64,000 nucleotides of DNA, from NCBI RefSeq assembly GCF_038397725.1, contig NZ_CP151634.1:2976001-3040000 (forward strand), read 5' to 3'. The notes beneath the pieces were generated by a model, which searched no databases, was not told the origin of the DNA, and saw only the letters and a list, made by a program, of their open reading frames with translations. Each line of letters starts with the position of its first letter. Position 1 is the first letter of the stretch. Source of the DNA: Microbacterium sp. LWO13-1.2 (GTDB taxonomy: Bacteria; Actinomycetota; Actinomycetes; Actinomycetales; Microbacteriaceae). Below are positions 55,377 through 64,000 of this stretch, piece by piece. The position numbers and the translations under genes were made by a program.

Positions 55377-56606
55377 ATGCTCCGCGTGCTCACGGCCGGC
55401 GAATCCCACGGCCCAGAACTCATTGCCGTCATGGAGGGTCTGCCCTCCGGCGTTCCGGTGTCTTCCGAGGCCATCCAGGCAGATCTCGAGCGTCGCAAGC
55501 TCGGCTACGGCCGCGGCTCGCGCATGAAGTTCGAGCAGGACGAGCTCACGATCTCCGGCGGTGTCCGCCACGGGAAGACGCTCGGCAGCCCGATCGCCCT
55601 GCGCATCGGCAACACGGAGTGGCCGAAGTGGGTGGAGGTCATGAGCCCCGAGCCGGTGGAGCTCACCGACAAGTCCCGTGGTCGTGGCGCTCCGCTGACG
55701 CGCCCGCGTCCCGGCCATGCCGACCTCGTCGGCATGCAGAAGTACGACTTCGATGAGGCACGTCCGATCCTCGAGCGCGCGAGCGCCAGAGAGACCGCCG
55801 CACGCGTCGCACTCGGCGCCATCGCCCGATCCTTCCTGGGCGAACTCGGCATCCGCCTCGTCAGCCACACGCTCTCCATCGGTCCCGTCCAGGTGCCGGC
55901 CGGATCGCCGCTCCCCACGCCGGACGACGTCGATGCCCTGGACGCCGATCCGCTGCGCTGCTTCGACGCGGCCACCTCGGCACTGATGGTCGCCGAGGTC
56001 GACGATGCCAAGAAGGAGGGCGACACACTCGGCGGCATCGTCGAGGTGCTCGCCTACGGTCTTCCGCCGGGACTCGGTTCGCACGTGCACTGGGACCGTC
56101 GCCTCGACGCGCGGCTCGCGCAGGCTCTGATGAGCATTCAGGCGATCAAGGGCGTCGAGGTCGGTGACGGCTTCGAGACCACCCGCCGCCGCGGCTCGGC
56201 AGCGCATGATGAACTCTTCGCGACGACCGACGGGATCACGCGCGGCTCTGACCGTGCCGGCGGCACCGAGGGCGGCATGTCGACCGGTACCGTGCTGCGC
56301 GTGCGCGCAGGCATGAAGCCGATCGCCACCGTTCCGCATTCGCTGCGCACCATCGACGTCGCAACCGGAGACGTCGCCACGGCGCACCACCAGCGCTCGG
56401 ACGTGTGCGCAGTGCCCGCCGCCGGAGTCGTCGCCGAGGCGATGGTCGCGGTCGAGCTGGCCAACGCCGTCCTGGAGAAGTTCGGCGGCGACAGCATCCG
56501 CGAGACGCGGCGCAACTTCGACGGCTATCTCGCCGGCATCCCGGCAGAACTGCGCACTGCGCCGGCCTCCGAGGCAGCGCTCATCGCGTCTGATGTCGGA
56601 GACTGA
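55377..56606 (+). CDS. aroC: Chorismate synthase
   Basis: The 409-residue FMN-dependent enzyme has [55 protein letters not shown] and [16 protein letters not shown], and a late [16 protein letters not shown]. All family motifs are in place. It overlaps aroK by 14 bp. Confidence 0.97.
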   Translation: MLRVLTAGESHGPELIAVMEGLPSGVPVSSEAIQADLERRKLGYGRGSRMKFEQDELTISGGVRHGKTLGSPIALRIGNTEWPKWVEVMSPEPVELTDKSRGRGAPLTRPRPGHADLVGMQKYDFDEARPILERASARETAARVALGAIARSFLGELGIRLVSHTLSIGPVQVPAGSPLPTPDDVDALDADPLRCFDAATSALMVAEVDDAKKEGDTLGGIVEVLAYGLPPGLGSHVHWDRRLDARLAQALMSIQAIKGVEVGDGFETTRRRGSAAHDELFATTDGITRGSDRAGGTEGGMSTGTVLRVRAGMKPIATVPHSLRTIDVATGDVATAHHQRSDVCAVPAAGVVAEAMVAVELANAVLEKFGGDSIRETRRNFDGYLAGIPAELRTAPASEAALIASDVGD

Positions 56607-57108
56607 GCCGCTCACGCTGGTCCTCGTCGGCCCGATGGCCGCGGGTAAGACCAGCATCGGCAGGCGGGTCGCTCGTCGGCTCGCGGTGCCGTTCATCGAC
56701 ACCGACAAGCGGATCGTGGCCGCGCACGGGCCGATCCCGGTGCTCTTCGCCGAACAGGGTGAAGCGCATTTCCGGGAGCTCGAGCGCGCCGCGGTGTCGG
56801 CGGCGCTCGATGAGGGTGGAGTGATCTCGCTGGGCGGCGGAGCGGTGACGGATGCCGGGACGAGGGAGCTTCTGCGCCCGCATCCCGTCGTCTTCCTCAC
56901 CGTGTCGGCTGAGGCCGTCGCCGACCGGATCCGCGGCGGAAGCAGGCCGTTGCTCGCGGGAGACGACCCGCTTGAGCGCTGGACGAGGATCTTCGAGGAG
57001 CGCCGCGATTGGTACGACGAGGTGGCGAGCACAGTGTTCGACACCTCTCGTCGCCCGATGCAGCGCATTGCCGACGAGATCGTGACATGGAGAAGAGAGC
57101 AGCGATGA
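56593..57108 (+). CDS. aroK: Shikimate kinase
   Basis: The 171-residue kinase has the Walker A loop [15 protein letters not shown], the shikimate-binding [20 protein letters not shown] and GGGAVTD. It phosphorylates shikimate at the 3-position. Overlaps aroC upstream and aroB downstream. Confidence 0.96.
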   Translation: MSETEPLTLVLVGPMAAGKTSIGRRVARRLAVPFIDTDKRIVAAHGPIPVLFAEQGEAHFRELERAAVSAALDEGGVISLGGGAVTDAGTRELLRPHPVVFLTVSAEAVADRIRGGSRPLLAGDDPLERWTRIFEERRDWYDEVASTVFDTSRRPMQRIADEIVTWRREQR

Positions 57109-58193
57109 CCACGACGACCATCAGCGTCACCGGGAACGATCCCTACGACATCACCATCGGACGCGGCATCCTCGATCGCGTATCGGCGGCGCTCGCGCCG
57201 ACCGTGCGGAAGATCCTCGTCGTGCACCCGCCGACGCTGGCCGCCCGAGCCGCGGAACTCAGGGACCGATTGCTCGCCGATGACGAGAACGGCCCCCGTG
57301 AGGTGCTGCTGGCCGAGATCCCGGACGCCGAACAGGGCAAGCGCATCGAGGTCGCCGCGTTCTGCTGGCAGGTCATGGGACAGTCCGACTTCACCCGCAC
57401 CGACGCCGTCGTCGGTTTCGGCGGGGGAGCAGTGACCGACCTCGCCGGTTTCGTCGCCGCGACCTGGCTCCGCGGCGTGCAGCTCATCCAGGTGCCCACC
57501 ACGGTGCTCGGACTCGTCGACGCATCGATCGGCGGCAAGACCGGTGTCAACACCGCTGAGGGGAAGAATCTCGTCGGCGCGTTCTGGGCACCGCGTGCAG
57601 TGATCGGCGATCTCGACGAACTCGCCAGCCTCAGCGAGAACGAGGCGACAGCAGGCTTCGCCGAGGTGGTCAAGGCCGGTTTCATCTGGGCTCCCGAGAT
57701 CCTCGACATCGTCGAGGCCGATCCTCGGCGCGCGGTCGACACGAAGACCGAGGAGTTCCGGCGGGCGATCGAGCTGGCGGTCGACATGAAGGCGCGCGTC
57801 GTCTCCGAGGACTTCCGAGAGGCGGGCCAGCGCGAGATCCTCAACTACGGTCACACGCTCGGCCACGCCATCGAGCACGCCGAGCGCTACCGGTGGCGCC
57901 ACGGCGCAGCGATCTCGGTCGGGATGCTGTACGCCGCCGAACTCTCCCGGCTCGCGGGGCGTCTCTCCGATGACGCCGCGAACCGGCACCGCACCGTGCT
58001 CGAGTCGCTCGGTCTGCCGACGTCGTACCGGGCCGGTGCCTGGAAGCAGCTCCTCGCCACGATGCAGCGCGACAAGAAGAGCCGTGGCGGGATGCTCCGC
58101 TTCGTCCTGCTCGACGACATCGCAAAGCCCACGATCCTGCAGGCGCCGGATGAATCCCTGATGTTCGCGGCCTACCAGGAGGTCGGTGCGTGA
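57105..58193 (+). CDS. aroB: 3-dehydroquinate synthase
   Basis: The 362-residue NAD- and metal-dependent enzyme has GFGGGAVTDLAGFVAATWLRG, PTTVLGLVDASIGGKTGVN, the metal ligands in EVVKAGFIW and NYGHTLGHAIEH. ATG 57105 overlaps the aroK stop; an ATG six codons earlier is possible. It overlaps the next GNAT gene by 4 bp. Confidence 0.97.
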   Translation: MTTTTISVTGNDPYDITIGRGILDRVSAALAPTVRKILVVHPPTLAARAAELRDRLLADDENGPREVLLAEIPDAEQGKRIEVAAFCWQVMGQSDFTRTDAVVGFGGGAVTDLAGFVAATWLRGVQLIQVPTTVLGLVDASIGGKTGVNTAEGKNLVGAFWAPRAVIGDLDELASLSENEATAGFAEVVKAGFIWAPEILDIVEADPRRAVDTKTEEFRRAIELAVDMKARVVSEDFREAGQREILNYGHTLGHAIEHAERYRWRHGAAISVGMLYAAELSRLAGRLSDDAANRHRTVLESLGLPTSYRAGAWKQLLATMQRDKKSRGGMLRFVLLDDIAKPTILQAPDESLMFAAYQEVGA

Positions 58194-58720
58194 GCTTCAC
58201 CGTTCGTCGCGTCCGCGCTGACGAATGGGAGAAGGTGCGCGACCTGCGCCTGGATGCCGTGCGGGATCCGGCCGCCGCGATCGCGTTCCTGCATTCGTAT
58301 GCCGACGAGGCTGCGCATCCGGACGAGTTCTGGCAGGAGCGTACCGCTGGCAACGCGGCCGGTGACTCGGTCGCCCAGTTCGTCGCGGAGGCGGAGGGGG
58401 AGTGGATCGGCACCGTCACGGTTCTCCGTTGGCGCCCGGGAGCGACCGACCATCATGCGCGTGCGGTGCTCGAAGCGCGTGGTGATGTGGTGGGCGTGTA
58501 CGTGCGCCGCGGGCATCGCGGAGCCGGAACGGTCGATGCACTGCTCGATGCGGCGGCCGAGTGGGTGCGCGCCTTCGGCGACCGCGCGCTGACCCTCGAC
58601 GTGCACGTGGACAATGCCCGCGCTCAGGGAGCGTATCGGCGCGCCGGATTCGTCGATACGGGTCTGCGTTTCACGGGTGTGATCGGCCCGGAGTTGGAGA
58701 TGCGACGCGCTCTCGTGTGA
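58190..58720 (+). CDS. GNAT-family N-acetyltransferase
   Basis: The 176-residue protein has the GNAT acetyl-CoA loop (DVVGVYVRRGHRGAGTVDALLDAA) followed by LDVHVDNARAQGAYRRAGF. The acceptor substrate is unknown. The GTG start overlaps aroB, so the gene rides on the aro operon. Such GNAT genes after aroB are not a fixed part of the aro cluster. Confidence 0.85.
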   Translation: MSFTVRRVRADEWEKVRDLRLDAVRDPAAAIAFLHSYADEAAHPDEFWQERTAGNAAGDSVAQFVAEAEGEWIGTVTVLRWRPGATDHHARAVLEARGDVVGVYVRRGHRGAGTVDALLDAAAEWVRAFGDRALTLDVHVDNARAQGAYRRAGFVDTGLRFTGVIGPELEMRRALV

Positions 58721-58824
58721 TCCGGACGGAGAAGCCTCGCGGCATGAATGCGTTGCGCCTCTCGTGCAGATCATCTACTGTGAGTGCGTCTTCGATCGTG
58801 TGACGACAGGCCCGGAGGCCGATC

Positions 58825-59784
58825 ATGCTCGATGCTCGGATAGCGGAATGGCTCCTTGACGCCGACCCGGCATTGCGATGGCAGGTGGAGCGCGACCTTC
58901 TCGGCGCTCCCGAGGACATCTGGCAGGCGACGCGAGCCCGTGTGACCACCGAAGGCTTCGGAGCTGAGCTGCTTCGTCACCAGGATGCCGATGGCCAGTG
59001 GGCCGGCGGCCCATTCTTCCCGGCAGGGTGGGAATGGGGAAGCGGGGAACCGCAGCCATGGACAGCGACGACCTGGGCCCTCAAGGACCTCCGGGAATGG
59101 GGCATGCCCGCGTCGGCGCTGACAGGGACGGCGGAGAAGCTCTCGGCAACACGATGGGAGTACGACGACCTTCCGTATTGGGGCGGCGAGGTCGACTGCT
59201 GCATCAATTCCTGGACTCTGTCGAATGGGCTGTGGCTCGGGGCGGACGTCGACGCGATCGCCGACTGGTTTCTCGAGCATCAGCTGGGGGATGGCGGGTG
59301 GAACTGCGAATGGGTCGAGGGATCGCAGGTTTCGTCTTTCCATTCCACCCTCAATGCGTTGATCGCGCTGCTCGACTTTCAATGCAGCACGGGGGATACC
59401 GAGCGGATCAGGGCCGCACGAAGAGCTGGCGAGGAGTATCTGTTGACGAGGGCCCTGTCTCGTCGCCGATCGACGGGTGAGCCGTTCAACGAGTGGGTGT
59501 ACAGCCTCGCGCATCCGCGTCGCGCCTACTACAGCGTGCTGGCTGCGGCCGATTACTTCCGCGCGGCGTGCATTGCAGATGGGATACAACCCGACCCCCG
59601 GATGGCCGAGGCCATCGAGAACATCCGTTCTCAGCGGCAGGCTGACGGGACCTGGGTCCAAGGTCATCGCCTGCAGGGCGAGGTCTGGTTCCATGTCGAC
59701 GTTCCGGCCGGAGAACCGTCCAAGTGGGTGACGTTCCAAGCGACGCGGGTACTCGGGTGGTGGGATTCGGCGACTAAGGAATGA
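58825..59784 (+). CDS. Squalene-cyclase-like (alpha/alpha barrel) protein
   Basis: The 319-residue protein has repeated terpene-cyclase-like segments: LLRHQDADGQWAGG, FLEHQLGDGGWNCEWVEG and IRSQRQADGTWVQG, which match the Q-W repeats of prenyltransferase/squalene cyclase folds. The DxDD catalytic motif of true squalene cyclases is not seen, so enzymatic activity is doubtful. Its 3' end overlaps the convergent PaaX gene by 11 bp. Confidence 0.75.
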   Translation: MLDARIAEWLLDADPALRWQVERDLLGAPEDIWQATRARVTTEGFGAELLRHQDADGQWAGGPFFPAGWEWGSGEPQPWTATTWALKDLREWGMPASALTGTAEKLSATRWEYDDLPYWGGEVDCCINSWTLSNGLWLGADVDAIADWFLEHQLGDGGWNCEWVEGSQVSSFHSTLNALIALLDFQCSTGDTERIRAARRAGEEYLLTRALSRRRSTGEPFNEWVYSLAHPRRAYYSVLAAADYFRAACIADGIQPDPRMAEAIENIRSQRQADGTWVQGHRLQGEVWFHVDVPAGEPSKWVTFQATRVLGWWDSATKE

Positions 59785-60562
59785 TCCAGCCCTCGTAGAT
59801 CGAGGCGGTGCCCGCCTGGCTGGCGGCGTCGTTCCAACGGATCAGCCACTGGCGGCGCACCTCGGTCGGTGGCCATGGCGTGTCTCTGAGCTCTGGCGGA
59901 ATGAGCGGGTCGTCCCGGAGGGCGCGGTCGAGAGCGTCGGCGAGCCGGAGCTGCCGGACGAGCGCCGGCAACGAGTCGTCATCACCCTCGATCGCATGGG
60001 CGAGTGCCCCGTATGCGTCGAGGGTCGGCGCCGCATGCCAGAGGGACGAAGCGATCTCTTTTGATTCGGTCAGGCCCCGAATCGCCAGCTGCTCGGCAAC
60101 GGCGGTGACGAGGTACGGCATGGCATCGGACGACAGGAGCCCTGTCAGGTCGTGCGGGCTGGCGTAGAGCCCAGTCGAGATCGGGGCGGCTCCCAGCCCG
60201 AGAAGGTCTCGACGCAGCGAATCTCGAATCGCCCGCTCGCTCTCCGGCGCACTGATCGCCACGAGGCGCCAGCATCCGTCCCACGGCGCCCGCCCTGCGT
60301 CCTGCTCGAAGGCGAGGTTGAGTCCGACTCGGTCGCGATGCATGCGCCGTTGTCCCTCATCGGTCAAGAAGATCGCCCCTGAGCGTCCGCGTCCCCGCTG
60401 CTCGATGTCGCCGCTGCCGATGAGGCGTCGAAGTGCGAGGCGGACGGGCTGGTCATCGACCCCCAGCTGGTTGGCGGTGTCGTAGATGACGGCCAGGCTC
60501 ACGTCGCCGTCGAGGGGGAGGAACGCCTCGATGATCGTACGAGGTGCGATCTGCGAGTTCAC
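59774..60562 (-). CDS. PaaX-family transcriptional regulator
   Basis: The 262-residue protein has an N-terminal winged helix (SLAVIYDTANQLGVDDQPVRLALRRLIGSGDIEQRG) and the PaaX effector part (WDGCWRLVAISAPESERAIRDSLRRDLLGLGAAPISTGLYASPHD). PaaX proteins sense acyl-CoA compounds such as phenylacetyl-CoA, but no paa genes are here. It is followed by a GNAT gene with a 4-bp overlap (the GNAT gene is downstream at lower coupling order, see next entry). Confidence 0.85.
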   Translation of the reverse strand: MNSQIAPRTIIEAFLPLDGDVSLAVIYDTANQLGVDDQPVRLALRRLIGSGDIEQRGRGRSGAIFLTDEGQRRMHRDRVGLNLAFEQDAGRAPWDGCWRLVAISAPESERAIRDSLRRDLLGLGAAPISTGLYASPHDLTGLLSSDAMPYLVTAVAEQLAIRGLTESKEIASSLWHAAPTLDAYGALAHAIEGDDDSLPALVRQLRLADALDRALRDDPLIPPELRDTPWPPTEVRRQWLIRWNDAASQAGTASIYEGWIIP

Positions 60563-61149
60563 GCGAGTACCGCCTTCTCCATGACGGTGTACCGTTCGAA
60601 CCCGTAGACGTAACCGAGCAGTCCCAGGGAACCGGTATCGGTGGGCGAGAACCCTTGACGCCGGTACAGTTCCTCGGCGCGGACATTCGAGTCGATCACG
60701 GACAGCTGCACTGATCGCAACCGGCGCTGGCGTGCAGCCTCGACGGCTGCCGCGAGCAGCGCTGTTCCCGTCCCCTCACCGCGGCGCGCCGAATCGACGC
60801 AGATCCCGTCGAGAACCAGCGTGTGGTCTTTGCTGTTTCGTGCCAGCACGCTCAGGACGAGGGACGCCCGAATGGCTTGCCAGGTCGGCAACAGGTGGCG
60901 AAGCAGCGCCCAGGACAGATTCGCGGCGCCGAGCCCCGTCTCGAAGAAGCCGCACACCCCGGTGATGACGCCCTCGGTGCGCGCAACGAGCATGCGGTCC
61001 GGACGCATTGCGGCCTGCACCACGCGTCTACCGGTGTCGTTGCTCGTGAATGCCGGACGGAGCTTCCGATGAAACGCCTCCCAGTAGAGAGCGCCGACTT
61101 CAGCACGTTCGGATTCTTGGAAGCCGAGGGCGATCTGGTGTGCCTGCAT
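60559..61149 (-). CDS. GNAT-family N-acetyltransferase
   Basis: The 196-residue protein has the acetyl-CoA loop (GICVDSARRGEGTGTALLAAAVEAARQRRL) and VIDSNVRAEELYRRQGFSP. On the minus strand it comes first and overlaps the start of the PaaX-family gene by 4 bp, so the two are co-transcribed. It is divergent from the hydrolase at 61188. Confidence 0.85.
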   Translation of the reverse strand: MQAHQIALGFQESERAEVGALYWEAFHRKLRPAFTSNDTGRRVVQAAMRPDRMLVARTEGVITGVCGFFETGLGAANLSWALLRHLLPTWQAIRASLVLSVLARNSKDHTLVLDGICVDSARRGEGTGTALLAAAVEAARQRRLRSVQLSVIDSNVRAEELYRRQGFSPTDTGSLGLLGYVYGFERYTVMEKAVLA

Positions 61150-61187
61150 GTCATCAATCTATCATGTACGCTACGATCGTGCACAGA

Positions 61188-62198
61188 ATGACCCTTAAGC
61201 GACTCGCCTTTTCCATCGCCGTCGTCGCTGCGATCATCGTCGCGGCTGTCGGAGTTGCCGCCGTGGGGAATGACTATCGCTTCACACAGACCGCGGTGCA
61301 GATTCCGATGGGTGTCGGGCACCTCGAAGGGGTACTGACGACGCCGCGACAAGGCGACGCGAATGGCGTCGTCGTCGTCGTCCACGGCGACGCTGCAGTG
61401 GAGGCGACACAGGACGGCCTCTACTTCCCGTGGTTCGAAGGTGCAGCGGATGCGGGATGGGCCACGTTGTCGTGGAGCAAACCCGGGGTCGGAGGATCCA
61501 GCGGAAACTGGCTGGACCAATCCATGGATGACCGTGCGGCGGAAGTCAGCGCAGCGATCGACTGGGCGCTGGGAGAGCAGCAGGTGCCCACCGACCGCAT
61601 AATTCTCTGGGGCGCGAGCCAAGCAGGCTGGGTGGTTCCGAAGGTCGTCGCCGAACGCGACGACGTCGATGGCGTTGTCGCCGTGGGCACGGCGATCAAC
61701 TGGCTGTCGCAGGGACGCTACAACCTCCTCGCCGAGCTTGATCGCCGAGGAGCGACGACGGCGGAGCGCGACCAGGCGATCGCAGACAGCGATCGGGTGC
61801 GCGAACTGCTCGCAAGAGGCGCGAGCTACGACGAGTATCTGGCGGTCACGACGGAGCAGTCGCCGATGTCGGCCGATCGGTGGGCATTCGTCGGACGCAA
61901 CGCGAAGGCCGATGCCACGGACGATCTTCGCGCGGCAGCCACGCGCGAGATCCCCGTTCTCCTCATGGTCGGCCTGCATGATCGGAACGTCGACGTCGGC
62001 GAGACCGAAAAGGTCTATCGTGACGTTTTCGGCACAGCGCTGACAGTGAAATCCTTCGACTCCGCGCATTCCATGGCGAGGCCCATCGTCGAAGACAACG
62101 CCGTCGTGGGCACGACCGTCGGGCTCCTCTGGCCTCGCGCGCTCCTCGCGGCGGACGTCATCGACGGGTACCGCGACTTCCTGCGAGAGATCGGCTGA
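61188..62198 (+). CDS. Exported or membrane-anchored alpha/beta hydrolase
   Basis: The 336-residue protein has an N-terminal hydrophobic segment ([21 protein letters not shown]), likely an anchor or signal, and a hydrolase core with GVVVVVHGD, the nucleophile in LWGASQAGW, and a late SAHSM histidine region. It resembles the S9/DUF1749-type or BAAT-like hydrolases. No ribosome binding site precedes either ATG 61164 or 61188; the transcript may be leaderless. Confidence 0.78.
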   Translation: MTLKRLAFSIAVVAAIIVAAVGVAAVGNDYRFTQTAVQIPMGVGHLEGVLTTPRQGDANGVVVVVHGDAAVEATQDGLYFPWFEGAADAGWATLSWSKPGVGGSSGNWLDQSMDDRAAEVSAAIDWALGEQQVPTDRIILWGASQAGWVVPKVVAERDDVDGVVAVGTAINWLSQGRYNLLAELDRRGATTAERDQAIADSDRVRELLARGASYDEYLAVTTEQSPMSADRWAFVGRNAKADATDDLRAAATREIPVLLMVGLHDRNVDVGETEKVYRDVFGTALTVKSFDSAHSMARPIVEDNAVVGTTVGLLWPRALLAADVIDGYRDFLREIG

Positions 62199-62202
62199 TA
62201 GT

Positions 62203-62652
62203 GTGCCGGACGTGACGATGCCCCACCGCCTGCTCCTGGTCAATGGCCCGAACCTCAACCTGCTCGGCACGCGTGAGCCCGAGGTCTACGGCACGGCCAC
62301 CCTCGCCGATGTCGAACGACTCACCACGGATGCGGCGGCCGCGCTCGGATTCGAGGTGCGTGCCATCCAGAGCAACCACGAGGGCGTGCTCATCGACGCT
62401 ATCCACGCGGCGCGCGAGGATTGCGCCGGAATCATCATCAATCCGGGCGGCCTCACGCACACGTCTGTTGCGCTGCGCGATGCGCTCACGGGTATCGGGC
62501 GCCCATTCGCAGAGGTGCACATCTCCGACGTGTACAAGCGCGAGGAGTTCCGGCATCACTCCTACCTGCATGACGTTGCGGCGGTGCGCGTGATCGGTCG
62601 GGGCGTCGACGGCTACGCGGATGCCGTGCGCGAACTGGTCGCTCAGCTGTAG
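62203..62652 (+). CDS. aroQ: 3-dehydroquinate dehydratase, type II
   Basis: About 149 residues (144 from ATG 62218). Motifs are complete: [19 protein letters not shown] with the catalytic Tyr, [18 protein letters not shown] and [18 protein letters not shown]. It completes the chorismate set but is separated from aroB by five accessory genes. efp and nusB follow, as is normal. Confidence 0.95.
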   Translation: MPDVTMPHRLLLVNGPNLNLLGTREPEVYGTATLADVERLTTDAAAALGFEVRAIQSNHEGVLIDAIHAAREDCAGIIINPGGLTHTSVALRDALTGIGRPFAEVHISDVYKREEFRHHSYLHDVAAVRVIGRGVDGYADAVRELVAQL

Positions 62653-62794
62653 AACCGCGGAACGCCAGGTCAGAACGGCGGGGGAGCGTTGCGCACCGAC
62701 ACAGAAGCGGCTCCGGCACCCCAGCGAACCTCTGAACTCAGCGCGGAAACCCCGGATGACATCGAAAGAAGTCGGCCCCCGTACAGCCATCCCG

Positions 62795-62800
62795 TAGAAT
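62795..62800 (+). promoter_or_regulatory. Probable -10 element of efp
   Basis: TAGAAT lies 74 bp before efp in the 221-bp gap after aroQ. The remainder of that gap shows no gene. Confidence 0.45.
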
Positions 62801-62873
62801 CGACTGTCGGTCCTTCCTGACCCGGTTGCAGGGCGGCCCGCGGACAACCACACACGAACGGAACTCTCAGCGC

Positions 62874-63434
62874 ATGGCATCTACCGCAGACATCAAGAAC
62901 GGCGTCGTCCTCAGCATCGATGGACAGCTGTGGAACGTCATCGAGTTCCAGCACGTCAAGCCCGGAAAGGGCGGCGCGTTCGTCCGCACGAAGCTCAAGA
63001 ACGTCATCTCCGGCAAGGTCGTCGACCGCACCTACAACGCCGGCGCGAAGATCGAGATCGAGAACGTCGACCGCCGCGACTTCACGTACCTGTACGCCGA
63101 CGGCGACGGCTTCGTATTCATGGACACGTCGGACTACGACCAGATCACGGTCCCCGGGCCGACAGTCGGCGACGCGAAGAACTTCCTGCTCGAGAACCAG
63201 CAGGTGACCATCGCGCTCAACAACGGCAACCCGCTCTACATCGACCTGCCGGCATCCGTCATCCTCGAGGTGACGTACACCGAGCCGGGCCTCCAGGGAG
63301 ACCGCTCCTCGGCCGGCACCAAGCCCGCCACGGTCGAGACCGGCTACGAGATGCAGGTTCCGCTGTTCGTCGAGACCGGAACGAAGATCAAGGTCGACAC
63401 CCGCACCGGTGACTACCTCGGTCGCGAGAAGTAA
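62874..63434 (+). CDS. efp: Elongation factor P
   Basis: The 186-residue factor helps ribosomes through proline runs. It has the tip loop [29 protein letters not shown] and [23 protein letters not shown]. The tip lysine is in the type found in actinobacteria. ATG 62874 is chosen as homology begins there. It precedes nusB by 3 bp. Confidence 0.97.
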   Translation: MASTADIKNGVVLSIDGQLWNVIEFQHVKPGKGGAFVRTKLKNVISGKVVDRTYNAGAKIEIENVDRRDFTYLYADGDGFVFMDTSDYDQITVPGPTVGDAKNFLLENQQVTIALNNGNPLYIDLPASVILEVTYTEPGLQGDRSSAGTKPATVETGYEMQVPLFVETGTKIKVDTRTGDYLGREK

Positions 63435-63437
63435 GGC

Positions 63438-63848
63438 GTGGGCGCTCGTACGAAGGCGCGCAAGCGCGCACTCGACATCCTCTTCTCCGCAGATGTCCGA
63501 GGCGACGACGTCGCCGTGGCTCTCGCCGCCGAAGCCAAGCGCGCTGTCAGCGAACCCGCCCGCGAGGGGTCGTGGCTGTACGCCCGCGAGGTCGTCGACG
63601 GCATCATCGACCACAGCGACGAGATCGACGAGCTGATCACCACGCACAGCCGTGACTGGAAGCTCGAGCGGATGCCCGCGGTCGACCGCGCGCTGCTGCG
63701 GATCGGCACCTGGGAGATCATCTACAACGCCGAGGTGCCCACCGCGGTCGCCATCGACGAGGCCGTCGAGCTCGCCAAAGAGTTCTCCACCGACGATTCC
63801 GGCGCCTTCGTGCACGGTGTGCTCGCCCGGGTGGCTCGCGCCGCCTGA
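63438..63848 (+). CDS. nusB: Transcription antitermination factor NusB
   Basis: The 136-residue helical protein (GARTKARKRALDILFSADVRG; RMPAVDRALLRIGTWEIIY; VPTAVAIDEAVELAKEFSTDDS) binds boxA RNA with S10 during rRNA transcription. Starts at GTG. Length and motifs are normal. Confidence 0.96.
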   Translation: MGARTKARKRALDILFSADVRGDDVAVALAAEAKRAVSEPAREGSWLYAREVVDGIIDHSDEIDELITTHSRDWKLERMPAVDRALLRIGTWEIIYNAEVPTAVAIDEAVELAKEFSTDDSGAFVHGVLARVARAA

Positions 63849-63895
63849 GCGGACACCGCAATCCGGATGTCGGATGCGGTGGGGAGGATGAAACC

Positions 63896-64000
63896 ATGTC
63901 CGCACCCCACGTCGATCTCCGAGATCTCCTGCGGATCACGGATGCCGGCGGCTACAAGCGCGGGCTCGCGTACTTCCGCGAGGGGAACGTGCTCCGGGTC
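63896..64000 (+). CDS. Start of a probable SWIM/SNF2-family helicase (cut by window end)
   Basis: Only the first 35 codons are present: MSAPHVDLRDLLRITDAGG then YKRGLAYFREGNVLRV. The phrase resembles the beginning of the SWIM zinc-finger domain that opens actinobacterial SNF2-type helicases. GGGGAGG lies 8 nt or so upstream of the ATG. The identification is tentative because the helicase motifs lie outside the window. Confidence 0.5.
   Translation, partial: MSAPHVDLRDLLRITDAGGYKRGLAYFREGNVLRV

Noticed and set aside
52962..57989. Very long minus-strand open frame of 1675 codons opposite mltG and the aro genes
   Set aside because: It mirrors genuine genes in a high-GC genome, has biased Arg/Gly/Asp/Val-rich composition and no recognisable domain. 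It is a codon-bias shadow.
1..64000. CRISPR array or insertion sequence
   Set aside because: No regularly spaced direct repeats, transposase frames or terminal inverted repeats were seen.

Overview
The window is high-GC DNA from an actinobacterium, most likely a Microbacterium or a close relative in Microbacteriaceae. This rests on GTG/TTG starts, frequent 4-bp ATGA/GTGA overlaps, and gene orders typical of the group: thrS-HIT, pdxS-pdxT, yebC-ruvC-ruvA-ruvB-yajC-secD-secF-rel, rpsD-alaS-ruvX-mltG-aroE-aroC-aroK-aroB, aroQ-efp-nusB, and tRNA-Gly/Cys/Val. Most of the window is conserved core genome. No stretch longer than about 300 bases lacks a gene or RNA feature.

Layout. 1-8070: chromosomal genes (alpha/beta hydrolase, sufE-sseA, zapE, ammonium transporter, PemK-like protein, DUF1611 protein, SPW membrane protein, GIY-YIG nuclease). 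8071-17650: a phage-derived element of about 9.6 kb inserted in the 3' end of tRNA-Val(CAC), bounded by a 24-bp direct repeat. It carries an excisionase-like gene, an HNH nuclease, a secreted M23 peptidase, a secreted beta-helix protein, a cytosolic trypsin-like protease next to an AbiJ-like gene, several tiny orphan genes, and at least three broken genes. No integrase, terminase, portal or capsid gene was seen. 17854-18180: tRNA-Gly, tRNA-Cys and tRNA-Val(GAC). 18211-24513: photolyase, DoxX, hydrolase, lipoprotein, thrS and HIT protein. 24516-29669: vitamin B6 region (pdxY, MocR-type regulator, pdxS, pdxT) plus a PLP-dependent decarboxylase. 29795-38420: YebC, Holliday-junction genes, Sec accessory genes and Rel. 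38429-46885: DUF349 protein and an assimilatory nitrite cluster (nirB, nirD, siroheme methyltransferase, NnaR-like regulator, formate/nitrite-type channel). 47030-64000: rarA, rpsD, alaS, ruvX, mltG, the shikimate genes, an accessory insert of five genes, aroQ, efp, nusB, and the start of a probable SWIM/SNF2 helicase.

How the genes work together. Nitrogen genes at three separated places (amtB, nirB, and the formate/nitrite channel) have upstream motifs matching the GlnR box GTnAC-n6-GAAAC or its 11-bp phasing. The nirB operon also encodes an NnaR-like protein, a family known to cooperate with GlnR. The aro genes form a nearly complete chorismate set, interrupted between aroB and aroQ by accessory genes. 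The pdx genes supply PLP and have a MocR-type regulator transcribed divergently.

The most unusual part is the tRNA-Val element. It looks like a decaying, integrase-less prophage remnant. It keeps a possible two-gene defence module (trypsin-like protease plus AbiJ-like protein), and two of its genes carry clean in-frame stop codons. The element also replaced the transcription terminator of its host tRNA; the original terminator appears stranded beside the left attachment site.
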